The notes: a model not told the origin generated them from the sequence alone. DNA of 64,000 bases from Linderina pennispora (GCF_002104995.1 NW_024468268.1:62001-126000), one strand, 5' to 3'. Numbered from the stretch's first letter, positions 11,928 through 22,124 are shown. Numbers and translations are program-made.

Positions 11928-13103
11928 TTACTCCATTTCAGATATCTGTAGAAGTGCCTTGGGAGTTTCGTAGAAGCAGATCGCTCCGATTACAGCAAAC
12001 TCGGACACACGAAGTAACTGGTACGCAACTGGCACGCATGTGCCCGACTTACACCCGAACGCCATCATGATAGACGGAATAGAGAGTATGATAAACCACC
12101 AGCATGCCACATGTTGAATGACATCACTTAGCTTCCAAATATGCTCGCGCATACGGCTCAATATCAACTCCACCTCGCTTGGATTTGCACTGCCGGTCAA
12201 TGAATACACATTATAGACATATTCCTCGACAAACAGCACTACCACAGCCGTGACAAATACTCTGACCATCATTGATGTGGATTTAGCATACGATCCTTTG
12301 TGTATCTTTTTCTCAGCGGCCTCGCCCTCCAGAGTAGGAAGCATAGAGTCACCGCCCCGGTCGTTCTTGCTTGAGCTGGGTATTTGGGAGCCGACATGAT
12401 ACCATAGGGCATTTGCCACTCTTCTCTGAGGCAACACAAAGAGGAAAAACCCAATGAACCGCCAGGTACTGTATGCACTCAGGAAGAGCACGCGGACAGT
12501 TCCATACCGACTACCCCCAAAGTTCACATTATCAACCAGAGTCACCCCTAGATGCTCCACAAACAGGCCCAATCTCATAATGAAATTCGCTGCTTCGCTC
12601 GCATGCGCCAAGGCAAGGTACTGTCTGGTAATAATGAGCTGCCGGAGAAGCCACAGGGAGAGGAGCAAGGGATAGAGCGCAAGATATATCGCTGTGGAGA
12701 CTGCCGATTTGCGTGTTTGCGATTTGTAGTTAATGTGTGGCATCAATGGACGCGCCCGGTTTGTTGCCAGAACTTCCAGTATCCTGTGATCCCCTGTAGT
12801 CACTATTGGGTCCGTATGTCGCTCTTTACCCGAGCTAATGCCGCGTATCCGCAGAGTAACATCAGCCGATGCAGTGGTGCCCGTGGACGCCTTGCCTTTG
12901 TCGTGGCCTTGCGTAAGACTGAGGTTCTTCGTTTCCAATTGCGCGGGCTGGTCCCAGAAAAGCGACGGCAGGTATGTTTTCATATGAACCATATCATCAG
13001 CAGTGTTGATTGATGTGAGTAACGGCTCTCTGATGGCAGGAGGTATGCCATCTTCTTTACCTATATATAAGATTTTATAGTCTAAAAGATGCCCAACCAC
13101 CGG
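11928..13103 (-). CDS. Multi-pass membrane protein, C-terminal part, unidentified (possible CLPTM1-like)
   Basis: A minus-strand frame of about 390 codons with no internal stop ends at 11928. It opens after an in-frame TAG at 13106-13104 and has no convincing ATG at its 5' edge, so it is probably an internal or truncated exon; TTCTAG just upstream could be an acceptor. About five hydrophobic segments are visible: IYLALYPLLLSLWLL, VRVLFLSAYSTWRFIGFFLF, VRVFVTAVVVLFVEEY, ACWWFIILSIPSIMMAF and VSEFAVIGAICFYE. Its start (HLLDYKILYI, IPPAIREPLL, MKTYLPSLFWDQ) has the layout of the CLPTM1 family where the lumenal domain meets the membrane part, but the later part does not align to anything I know. 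A fragment on the same strand at 15110-15685 looks like the N-terminal domain of a CLPTM1-like protein, so the two may be one gene split by the sequence between them. Confidence 0.45.
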   Translation of the reverse strand, partial: PVVGHLLDYKILYIGKEDGIPPAIREPLLTSINTADDMVHMKTYLPSLFWDQPAQLETKNLSLTQGHDKGKASTGTTASADVTLRIRGISSGKERHTDPIVTTGDHRILEVLATNRARPLMPHINYKSQTRKSAVSTAIYLALYPLLLSLWLLRQLIITRQYLALAHASEAANFIMRLGLFVEHLGVTLVDNVNFGGSRYGTVRVLFLSAYSTWRFIGFFLFVLPQRRVANALWYHVGSQIPSSSKNDRGGDSMLPTLEGEAAEKKIHKGSYAKSTSMMVRVFVTAVVVLFVEEYVYNVYSLTGSANPSEVELILSRMREHIWKLSDVIQHVACWWFIILSIPSIMMAFGCKSGTCVPVAYQLLRVSEFAVIGAICFYETPKALLQISEME

Positions 13104-13725
13104 CTAGAACCTTATTAATTGGATAGATATATAACTCTTAAGCTTCAACACGAATTTGGATGACTTGTTCCGTAAACTCCTTTTTGATCTTGTGCGGCAT
13201 CTGACCTCATCGGTGAAACCAGGGTGACAAGCTGGTATTGTAGTGGTCACAGGTCTCCACTAGATATCTCCATTGGTTCAGCGCAAGAGCTGCTCTCATT
13301 GTCGGTCGGCCTGATAACTTCCATGGTGTCATCATGGTGGTCATCACCGGCCGCGCAACACTCTTAGGATATTTATTTATGAGTACCTATTGAATAAGGC
13401 CATATAGATCTTCTAGCAGTCATACGATATTTGTGAAGTTATTTTATAAATTAATCTGTCTTATGAACATGCGTAAGCAGTAGTATTTGGGCCACAATGG
13501 ACCCAGTCTGTATAGACTGATTCAAGAGACTGTATCAGTGCTAAGGGTCCCAAGAACCATGCAAGCCAGATCATTTTTAATAAAGAGTTCTTAATGGTAT
13601 GCATCTGCAATATAGCAAAACTGAACAGCATCATTTCTCTTGCCTATTGAATTTCTCAAATGAATATTACCCGCAGCACTGCTGTCATAAAGACATAACT
13701 TGGTGGTATTGGCTTCCGTGATTCT
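13104..13725. other. AT-rich flank upstream of the Fanzor relic
   Basis: About 620 bases without a coding frame. If the Fanzor relic arrived with flanking sequence, this is its left part, where a guide-RNA or transposon end would lie. I see no clear terminal inverted repeat or target duplication by eye. Confidence 0.35.
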
Positions 13726-15108
13726 ATGTTGCCCCGCCTAGAGCAATTTGTACATAGTGTCAATATCATCAAAGAGCATACATACATGCTTGTACGATGG
13801 ATACTACTCCATCAGCTAGCTTACGGTGATGCCTTTGACCCAGCAACATTTGTGAAAAAGGGGTTTTTTTCGTTTTATTTATTTATTCATTTATCGCAAC
13901 CTGAAGGCGAAGACTGTCATATCTGCCAAGGATTTTGTCAACCGGAAGGACAAGTCAGAACTGTCGAGCGCAGATTTCGGTGATGTAGTTAGATACCATA
14001 TTTATGATTATCTATTGCATAATGGCGACATCGAGCTACATGGCGTATGCGAAATGAATCAAGTAGCAACATATGTGGATACCGAGCTGATGACAGCATA
14101 CAAGAACAACATTGTGTTGCACTGTGGCAGTTGCCTACAGCGGATTCTGGCCAAATTGATTGATATTCGCAGCTGCAAAAACACACTGCACAGTACAATG
14201 GGCAATGTGTCCAAGGGATCACACAATCTGTGTGGGATGTGTGGAGCCGGGTTGCAGATCTAATATCAAAGCCACTTAAGGCGCATGGTGATAGAAAATT
14301 CCACGGAATGGCAACAACAGACGGTATAACGATATGCATTTTGTTGCAAGACAAGATATCCAAGGCTGATGGTGCAGTAGATGCTGATGGTGCAGGAGGC
14401 GATGCTGCAGGAGGCGATGCTACAGGCGATGCTGTGGGAGGCAATACTATAGCTGACTGTCGCTATATCCACCAGATCCCACAGCCAGAGCTGCAGAATC
14501 TGAAAGGCCGCTGTGTATTCATCGATCCAGGTCGGGGCGATTTGCTATACATGATGCACGAAAATAGCAGCAATGGGAAAGAGGGTGAAAAAATGCTCTA
14601 CCGCTACACACGGCAGCAGCGCAATAAGGAGCTCAAGCTGCGCCACTATGACAGGATTCGTCAGGCTACAAAGGATCAAGTCCCAGAAGATGCTGTCCGC
14701 AGAGCAGAGGCAGAGCTTTCCAAGCACTGCTGCCGGACCCTTAGCCCAGCAAAATTCCGTGCCTGCGTTGCTGCCCGTGCATCTGTGCGGTGTGTCCTAG
14801 CACCGTTTTATGCCAACACGACAGTGCGAAGGTTACCAGAGCAGCAGCTCACTAAGTCAAACAAGCAGCACCAAAGGCGCTGGAAGGCCCATCCAGGTGT
14901 CAGTACCAGTCCCAAGGTGTTTCCGCTTCACCGCAAGTTGCGCCTTGATTCATTCATGAACCAGGCCCGTGCAGACCACAGGCTTGCCGCGAAACTCCAG
15001 AGCATGTTCGGTCCAGATCCAGTGCTGATCATGGGCAATTCCAGTAATGAAAAGGAATATATGTTTCCGGTAAATACACGCTATCCTCGAGGCAGATCTT
15101 CCACATGA
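13726..15108 (+). pseudogene. Fanzor-like (eukaryotic TnpB/RuvC) RNA-guided nuclease relic
   Basis: Three consecutive frames resemble Fanzor proteins of early-diverging fungi. The first (ATG 13726) has VHSVNIIKEHTYMLVRWILLHQL. The second (about 13870-14263) has ATYVDTELMTAYKNNIVLH. The third (about 14230-15108) has FIDPGRGDLLYMMHE, which fits a RuvC-I aspartate block, then RYTRQQRNKELKLRHYDRIR, LRLDSFMNQARADHRLAAKL and FGPDPVLIMGNSSNEKEY near the RuvC-II region. The frame changes in the T-run at about 13863-13869 and again near 14250. It stops at 15108, before the RuvC-III aspartate and the zinc-ribbon cysteines expected further on, so the copy is 3'-truncated as well as frame-broken. It carries an Ala/Gly/Asp repeat. 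Family members use an RNA guide adjacent to their gene and travel with transposons; this copy cannot be active. Family membership rests on recognised motifs, not on a search. Confidence 0.62.
14365..14445 (+). repeat. GATGCT/GGAGGC imperfect repeat coding Ala/Gly/Asp
   Basis: Imperfect tandem copies of gatgctgcaggaggc-like units lie inside the Fanzor relic. They encode an Ala, Gly and Asp tract about 27 residues long, upstream of the RuvC-I block. It looks like a microsatellite expansion and not a family feature. Confidence 0.75.
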
Positions 15109-15109
15109 C

Positions 15110-15685
15110 TTGTAGGAAAACTTGCAATTCCTTCTGCGGCGAGCAGCGACTCCTATTACTCGTCTGGCTATCTTCATCGCAGACCGTTTGCCCTATCCGC
15201 CGCGCAACAGTCTGCTCGCTAACCAATAAATGCGGATCGCTGATGTTTGGGTATGGCGTGAACTGACCAGCTTTTTGCATGAAAACGCACATGGATTTAT
15301 GGGCTGTATCTGAGAAATTCAGGCGCACACGTTTTTCGAAAACTGGGTACTGGTTCGTTAGATTCTGCGGCGGGAGGTGCCAGACTTCGGTGGCATTCTG
15401 GAGGAACATCACAGCTGAATCGACAGGTGTGTTGTATGAGTATATGCATGAGCTTCTACCGATATATACTTTGGCTTCGTATTCAAAGGGCTCCCTCCAC
15501 ATGGGCCAAATAAGGTCTGTGGTTTCGTTTACCGACGGCGTACTAAGGCAGGGGATATTAACAGTTGGAAAGAGAATGGCAAGGATCGTCTGGGTGCTCA
15601 TGAAAAACGACTGAATAAGCAGGCGGCCTCCAACTGCTAGCACAGCAAGCTGCACAAGTCTAGCAGCAGAGCGAATACTGTTCAT
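15110..15685 (-). CDS. CLPTM1-like protein, N-terminal part (fragment)
   Basis: The minus-strand frame starts with an ATG at 15685, followed by a hydrophobic segment (LAVLAVGGRLLIQSFF). It then holds a lumenal-looking domain with Asn-glycosylation sites (NATEVW, NLTNQY, NFSDT, NISDP). WREPFEYEAKVYI, FEKRVRLNFSDT and VFMQKAGQFTPYP match the N-terminal domain layout of CLPTM1/CLPTM1L, where a W-P block and a strand with an aromatic residue and HAG/KAG follow. These ER/Golgi membrane proteins act in receptor trafficking or lipid scrambling. The frame continues to 15029, but beyond about 15110 it is antisense to the Fanzor relic and makes no family sense. The rest of the protein is missing here; 11928-13103 may be it. 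A small upstream exon (15822-15896) may be joined. Confidence 0.42.
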
Positions 15686-15821
15686 AGCGATCTAATAGTG
15701 TAAAGCCAGTCAATATAGACGACTGTAAAAACAAGATGGCTCTCATCTATCCATGAGGTTGGATGAGTCTATGAACCCCAGCAGCTGCGGTTGCCAGGTT
15801 TGTTCCTAAAGAATAACTTAC

Positions 15822-15896
15822 CTGTATGAGCGGCATGTTCTGTGCTTTGTAATCTCCTACATAAATTGGCACTACCCGCTGATCCAGCGTAATCAT
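15822..15896 (-). CDS. Possible 5' exon of the CLPTM1-like gene
   Basis: On the minus strand an ATG at 15896 opens 25 codons ending MPLIQ, directly followed by a perfect GTAAGT donor. An acceptor (ATTAG) just before 15691 would join it in phase to the 15110-15685 frame through an intron of about 130 bases. The donor is the main evidence. It could also be 5' leader. Confidence 0.35.
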
Positions 15897-16583
15897 TGTG
15901 CTGATCTCTCTACACGGTCGTTCCTGATGTTGAGGTCAGTTCTGCATGTCATAAGGAATGGGGTATGCCTTTGAGCTTGGTCTCGATTGCTGACATGAAG
16001 CGGCTGTGAAAAGGTACCAGGCTATCTGAAAGTTGAGGTTTTCTTTGCAAAATATTCGGATGTTTCGTGAGAGGCACAGCAACTCTAGGCAGTGGGGGAG
16101 CATGAGATGACGGAAGAACAGAGAGGACGCTATGTACCGATAGTACTTTTATGGCGAACACAGTATAGGTATATTTATTGAATGTGTGAAGGTAAATTTT
16201 CTGGATGCACATATCTCCAGCAACAGAACCACTAGAAGGGCTAATTAACGTTTATGAGATAGAGACAGGATCAAGTGATATACTTGTACAAGCAAAACAT
16301 AAGAAAAAGCAGATACCAGTGAGTGGGACAATGTTAAAATACCGCCCAGGTGGCAGAGCATGATATAGAGACGAAGGATAATTATGTGTGAACGTGTGCA
16401 GTCCACTGTAATCGGATCTTAGGATTATATCAATCTTCTACAAAACACTACAAACTGCGCCATGGTACCTGGCACGCAGGTGCTGTCAACACTGGCTGCC
16501 ACACAAAATCGCACGCTGTCTCTGCTCATGTTTACTTGAATTTGTTTACCTTAAACAGCCAAACTCTAGGAGCACACCTTCGC
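15897..16583. other. Intergenic, divergent flank
   Basis: About 690 bases between the minus-strand fragment and a plus-strand orphan. It is AT-rich with TATA-like stretches. No gene or RNA was recognised. Confidence 0.5.
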
Positions 16584-17252
16584 ATGTTTTCATATACCCA
16601 CCGCCATCAACCGGCACCTACACACATTGGCAGTAGGGCAATCGAACAAACGGGGTTCGTGCGACCCCCACTGCCGCCACATGCCAGAGCTGATATATGG
16701 GCAATGGAGCAATACTCGCCTAACTATGAGTGCTCCGAAAATACCCCGCCATATACTTTGCATACTGGAGTAATGAAGCGTACAGCAAACCAGCAATATG
16801 CGTCAGAAAATAAACGACGCAAGGCGAGTGTTGCACATCAAAATGACAGCATGCCTCCACCAGGCGCGCAGACACCTGCATCGATGGTGGACCCATGGCC
16901 ATCCCCGAAACAGAGCTATAAGAACCAACCAGCTAGATATGATGCAGTATCCGGCAATATGTGCTCATATGGTCCATTAGGACCGCACGGCATGCCAGTT
17001 GACATGCCTGATTTGGGATCTGATTGCTACCCACGACATACCATGGCATTCGCCTTGCCTCAATCTCGTCGGATTGCACCACGGTGCTTGCCTGGTAACA
17101 TTACGGGCAGGTGCGCTACTGCCAAGGAACAAGACGATGGTGATATTGGCACCATATTCTGCGTTTATCCGAGCCCAAGGTCAAGGAATAGCGAAGTCTA
17201 TTCGGTTGCTGGTGAGTTTGCGATGCTATGCATCCAAGGTGATGGTCCTTGA
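16584..17252 (+). CDS. Orphan Pro/His/Tyr-rich protein, about 222 aa
   Basis: The frame is open from upstream and its first ATG is at 16584. The product is low in hydrophobic segments and rich in Pro, His, Ser and Tyr. It has a basic KRRKAS patch near residue 75, so it looks disordered and perhaps nuclear. No known domain was recognised. A GTGAGT near 17210 could be a donor; the overlapping frame that runs to 17361 might hold a further exon. It could also be a chance frame, since there is no sign of conservation that I can judge. Confidence 0.35.
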   Translation: MFSYTHRHQPAPTHIGSRAIEQTGFVRPPLPPHARADIWAMEQYSPNYECSENTPPYTLHTGVMKRTANQQYASENKRRKASVAHQNDSMPPPGAQTPASMVDPWPSPKQSYKNQPARYDAVSGNMCSYGPLGPHGMPVDMPDLGSDCYPRHTMAFALPQSRRIAPRCLPGNITGRCATAKEQDDGDIGTIFCVYPSPRSRNSEVYSVAGEFAMLCIQGDGP

Positions 17253-17562
17253 CATTCAGTATGGTCATATTTTGCGGGGAGCAGCTAGTCGACCACAGTC
17301 ACAGCTACACCAAGCGATGACTCAATCTTCCGCACTTGCTATTGCTGCGCTACGGTTCTGACAGCGCACACGTGTCAGAACAGAAATTCAGTGGAAGCAC
17401 ACCAATGTCCAAATGATCATGCCAGCACATAAGAGGTCTACTTCATCGTATAGACATCAGTGTAATCAATATGCTCTAGTGCTCTCACCACAAAGGCACA
17501 CCTCAGCTTTCGAGTCATGGTTTTAATAGGAGAGAAATGAAAAATTAGCGAGAGGAAAGACC
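17253..17562. other. Intergenic, 310 bases
   Basis: Lies between the orphan's stop and the 3' end of glycogen synthase. No feature was recognised. Confidence 0.45.
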
Positions 17563-19790
17563 TTAGGGCGTCTGGATCGTGGGCGTCATCAGCGGTGTCT
17601 TCATCTTCAGGTGGATGGGCGGTCTCAGATCGCTGTCCTCATCATGGTCCTTGATGCCTGGCAGCTCAGCTGTGATGCTGAGGGCTGCCAGATCGTACGT
17701 GGCCAGATCGGCGCCATCGATAGGCGTGCCCGGGATCGACTGGGGCCGCGAGATCTTGCTGCTCTGCGCGTCCCGGTCGTATGGCGACGCGTAGTTCGAG
17801 TCATCAAACGACTCCGGGTAGCACCGCCGCAGCGCGCACTGCCGTGCCTTCATGTACTCGATGCCCATGCGCTTCCAGTCCAGGATGTCCGACAGCCGCT
17901 CCGTGCGGTTGCGCTGGTTGATGCGCTGCCGCCGCGACTTTTGGCAGAAGTCAAACATGTGGCTCGCCAGCTGGTCCTGCGACTCGTCGGCAGACTTCAT
18001 GCGGCGGTCCACAATGTAAATTCCGTAGTCCTGCGGGTTGACAATGTTGTCCTCCATGAAGCACCCGAAGCCCGACAGGTTCGTCGTGATCGAGGGCACC
18101 CCCATCACTGTGCACTCGGCCGGCGTGTAGCCCCACGGCTCGTAGTACGACGGGAACACACCCAGATGCGTGCCGCGGATAAAGTCCTCGTAATCCAGCC
18201 CGATCACAGGGTTGTTGGCGTTCAGGAACTCGGGGTGGAACACAACCTTGACGCGGTCGTCGTCGTTGTTGAACAGCTGCACGGCCCGCAGCTGGCTCAG
18301 CACCGGGTCCTCCGAGTCGTCGGCCACATTGTGCGTGACGATTGGCGGCAGCGCATCGCGCTTCAGCGAGAACACGCGCCTCTTCAGCAGGATGCGGTCC
18401 TGCTCCGTCAGCAGATCGTCCGCCTGCGGCTCCTTGCCGCGGGCTGCCATCTCAAAGATCCGACGCCCAATCCGTGCCGACACCTCGTTGACAGTGTCCT
18501 CCAGCTGCTTGATCAGCGCCTGGCCCTTCAGCGTCTCGACCGTGAACGAGTTGACCTTGGCCGGCGTGATGATAAACGCCACCACAGTCACCGGCGAGTT
18601 GCACGCCTTCAGTCGGGCGTTGAGGCGCGCCAGGGACTCAATGTACATGTCAATACCCTTGTTGCGGTACTCGTACCGTCCCGCAGTGAAGAAGTACAGC
18701 GTGTTCTCCAGATCAAAGTTGTAGTGCCCGTAAAAGTGGCCGCGCACAAACCGGTTGATCTTCTCCTTGGCCACCTGGTGCAGGTTCTGGAACTCGTGCA
18801 TCGCAGAGAACTTGACCACGTTGAGTCCGTTCGGTAGCACACCGTCGGGCTTGCGCTTCAGTAGGTATTCTGCCTCGTACGCCGTGATGTTTGACACGGT
18901 GGTGAACACGTCGACGCAGTGCGACGCCGCCCGCTCAATGCAGTACCGGTGGTAGATTCCGCGCTTGCCGGCCTCCTCGTCCACGTTGAAGTGGCGGAGG
19001 TTGTTGTAAAAGTCGACGTTGCCTGCGCACAGGTACCGCCCCAGCAGCGTCGCGTGGGTGGTGAAGATCGTGGCCACGTCAATCTTGCGCTTGTTGCACA
19101 GCACCGCGCCCACACCAGCCTGCCACTCGTGGAACTGGGCGATGATGGCGTGTTCCTGATCGTTCTTTGCGACCTATTAGTTGATTACAAGAGCACGTTG
19201 TCAGCAACAGGGCGGGTAATATCAGGCAGCAAATCCAGGTGCCAGACCGGTTTTTCTGCAGCCTGCTCTTTGTGCCTTTTTTAAGCACGGTGAACAATTG
19301 GATCGCCTCGTACGCAGTCCCCCCAACCCAAGCTTGCTCAATGAGAAAACGTCACCTACCTCGCCAGGAACCACGCATTCAGGTAGCCCAGCAGAATCGC
19401 ATCGTTGGTCTCTGTGTCGTTTGGCGGCGACGGAATGCCGGCCACGCGCCAGAGGTCTCCCTTCCACTCGTCGAGCTTGAACGCAGCCGACCCGATATCA
19501 AACAGCACCACGCGGGGCGCACCGTCAATCAGCCAGCGTCCATACAGCACCTGGATGCCCTGTGCCCGGATCGACTCGATAGCCTGCTTGATGGCTGGCT
19601 GGTCCGGCTCGATCTCCTCCACCTCAACCGGCGCAGTGAACCGGTTCCACGGCCCAGTCAGATGGTACCGGTCGCCGTACTCTTGCACCGTCACGGGCAC
19701 CTTGGTCTTGATGACTGTGTAGATGCCGCCGACCTTGTTGGCTACCTCCCATGAGGTCTCAAAAAGAAGAGGCTGCTGGACGTCACGCAT
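17563..19790 (-). CDS. Glycogen [starch] synthase (GT3), two exons
   Basis: Transfers glucose from UDP-glucose to growing glycogen in the cytosol. Exon 1 (19790-19360) has [20 protein letters not shown], with the KVGGI loop for the sugar nucleotide. Exon 2 (19173-17563) has [101 protein letters not shown] and the arginine cluster [16 protein letters not shown] that binds glucose 6-phosphate in yeast Gsy2. The C-terminal Ser/Thr tail (RPQSIPGTP) resembles the phosphorylated regulatory tail. The intron (19359-19174) has donor GTAGGT and acceptor ATAG. As written, exon 1 is one base short: WFLA then AG, where the family has WFLGEV. One extra G in the GG at about 19363-19365 would give GGC GAG and a phase-0 junction, so a one-base deletion in the sequence is likely. 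Expected length is about 680 aa, normal for the family. Confidence 0.95.
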
Positions 19791-20755
19791 AGCAGGCAGG
19801 AGAAGTAATAGGAAAGGGGGTGTTGTTTCTTGGGTAAGAAAAGAGAGAAAAGAAGTACAGAGAGGAAGAGCTCCCGCGGAGACAAGAAATGGTAGTAAAG
19901 CAAACAGAAACGGGTGCTGGGGAGGGGAGGGATAGCCTCTTTTTGTACACGCGCTCGGTGAATGCGCTTTGAGGGGTTTGGATGAGGGGAGGCTGGATTG
20001 GAAAGCTGGGTCCTGATATCGATGCCATCGCCCGAACAGGACCCTGTATACGCTGCGATAACGAGCTGGCCAGCAACGAGCAGGCGTGCCCCTCTCCTGA
20101 TGCTTTTCTTCGCCCCCTCCCCGCTCCTCAACCAGTCAAAACCGCTGGGGAGGAATGGGCCATTGCCAGACCACCCGCGCATCAGTCGACTGCACGACGC
20201 ACAAAACGACCGCTAAGTGTCGGCAAAAACAGCACCATCTCGCCTGCTCATCCCACCCTGCCCAGCCCCGCTCCCCAATCCGACGTGCGCACACGCACCC
20301 GAGTTCGAACGAGTCGACGCTGTCTGGGCTCTCCTCCCCCAAGGCCTTTGCTGAATGAGCAACCGCGCCAGATCACGCTAATCGCCCGTGGCCATTGGAC
20401 TGTTTTCGCCGAGGCATCCGCGTTTGAAAATCGTCGACTGCACGGCCCTTGGGGCGATTGTCTCTTTTTTTGGGGAGGCAAGCGACAACTGCTGCCCATG
20501 TGCTGGGAGACCTACCCACGGCCACGCCTTTGCATGCTGCCCGAGCACGACTTACTTTTCGTTATCGATCCATTGCGAATAATTGGTGTATACTGCGCCT
20601 GGCAGGGCATGCCACTAATAAGGCGGCTGGCATGTACGTCCAGTGCTGTGTTGGGTGTGAGAAATCACCGGGGCAAGTGTCCTTGGACCTTTATCGATTC
20701 CCCCTGCTCTATACGTATCTTCCCACCACACCCTGCACAGCCTTGATAACAGACA
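19791..20755. promoter_or_regulatory. Shared divergent promoter region, glycogen synthase and GDSL esterase
   Basis: This is 965 bases between two start codons facing away from each other. The part next to the glycogen synthase ATG is pyrimidine-rich on the coding strand (about 19800-19900), as in many fungal leaders. The long open frames here (19982-20746 and its overlaps) look like chance frames in GC-rich DNA. Confidence 0.5.
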
Positions 20756-21964
20756 ATGAACAACACGCGCCGATTCGCACATGTGCTGCTGGTGATGGTG
20801 GTTACACTGATCTCCATGTTCTTGTCACCAGCAGTCCGTGCGCTGAAGCCGCGCGTGCCAGGAGCAAACGGGCGCCTGATTGTGTTTGGCGAGAGCCTGG
20901 TGGATCCCGGCAACCTGTACACGGCCATCGGCCACCTGTTCCCCTCGGCTCCCTACTACCAGGGCCGCTGGAGCAACGGGCCGACCTTTGCCGAGTACCT
21001 GGCCGACCTGCAGTGCCGCGCGATGGAGAACTTTGCCTTTGCCGGGGCAACCACCAACAACGGCAACGTGACGGCGCTGCCGGTCAAGTCTCTTGTGCAG
21101 ATGCCCAGCACCAGCGAGCAGCTGCAGCTGTTCGACCTGTACCATCTGCTGACTGCCTCGGGAAGTGCATTCAAGGATGACATTGTCATGATGACTGCTG
21201 GAGCCAACGAGATCTTCCGCTCCATCGAGGGCATCCTCTCGGGCGACCTGCCCACCGACTACCTGCCGAGCGTCATTGCTGGCAACCTCAAGCAGCAGAT
21301 CCTGGCGCTCAAGGAGCAGGGGCTGGTGCGCTTCATTCTGTTCTCGCTGCCGCCCATCGAGGACTCGCCGAGGAACAAGCTGGGCAACTACCCACCCGAG
21401 GTCCGCGACACCGTCAACAGGATCAACATTGCGCTCGAGCAGATGGTCGTCGAGGTCAGGGACCAGGACCGCGACAACGAGACCGACCCCAGGCGTCGCA
21501 TCAAGTGGATCCACTACATCTCCTTCCACGAAATCATCGCCACCCTCGAGGACCCGCTCATCCTCGATGCCATGCACATTAAAAACAGCAACTCGTCCTG
21601 CCTCCAGACCCTAAAGTACGACATTGACCTGGGCAACGACTTTTACAACTTCCTCGAGCTCGTCACCCACGCAAACACCATCCCCATGTGCGACAACCCC
21701 GACGAGTACTTTTACTGGGACGCCTCGCACTTCTCCGCCCAGATCCACCGCACCATTGGATATATGCTCGACGACGCGGTCGCCAAGTTCGAAGCCAACG
21801 AGTGCTGGACTATCGACAGCGGTCGCATTCTGGAGCTCGTCAACCAAAACGAGCTGTACACGCCCATTGTGCTGCCCAAACAGTCCGCTACCACGTCAAT
21901 CGTCCGGACCATGATGCAAAAGTTCCCCATCCTGCGCTTGGCATTCCGCACATTTATGCTTTGA
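20756..21964 (+). CDS. Secreted GDSL-family esterase/lipase, 402 aa
   Basis: An ATG at 20756 opens a clear signal peptide (HVLLVMVVTLISMFLSPAVRA). The mature enzyme shows SGNH/GDSL blocks: VFGESLVDPGN (block I, nucleophile Ser, GDS replaced by GES), a WSNGPTFAEYLA and FAFAGATTNN region (block II Gly), MTAGANEIF (block III Asn-like position) and FYWDASHFSAQIH with the DxxH pair (block V). Family members hydrolyse esters outside the cell, including plant and lipid esters; the substrate cannot be told. The frame is intact. It differs from the four tandem GDSL copies at 27-34 kb (FGDSLSDNG, GGGND), so it is a separate subfamily. Confidence 0.85.
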   Translation: MNNTRRFAHVLLVMVVTLISMFLSPAVRALKPRVPGANGRLIVFGESLVDPGNLYTAIGHLFPSAPYYQGRWSNGPTFAEYLADLQCRAMENFAFAGATTNNGNVTALPVKSLVQMPSTSEQLQLFDLYHLLTASGSAFKDDIVMMTAGANEIFRSIEGILSGDLPTDYLPSVIAGNLKQQILALKEQGLVRFILFSLPPIEDSPRNKLGNYPPEVRDTVNRINIALEQMVVEVRDQDRDNETDPRRRIKWIHYISFHEIIATLEDPLILDAMHIKNSNSSCLQTLKYDIDLGNDFYNFLELVTHANTIPMCDNPDEYFYWDASHFSAQIHRTIGYMLDDAVAKFEANECWTIDSGRILELVNQNELYTPIVLPKQSATTSIVRTMMQKFPILRLAFRTFML

Positions 21965-22124
21965 GCAGCACACACTCCCCCTGCACACTCACGTAGAAAT
22001 ACAAGAAGCTGATGGACCCAGAAACTTGGACATAAAACAAAATACAATAACAAGACGAGCTTTTAGATAAAGAAATTATAGAAGGGTGGGGCAGCCTTTC
22101 GAAACGCAAAACTGGCAATTGCTC

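Noticed and set aside
13101-15110. Terminal inverted repeats of a Fanzor-carrying transposon
   Set aside because: I looked for matching ends near 13.1 kb and 15.1 kb and saw none clear enough to report.
17611-18837. Plus-strand 408-codon frame opposite glycogen synthase
   Set aside because: Antisense shadow of a highly conserved gene with GC-rich third positions.
19982-20746. Plus-strand open frame of about 254 codons between glycogen synthase and the GDSL gene
   Set aside because: No domain, Pro/Arg-rich chance composition, and it fills the only promoter space for two divergent genes.
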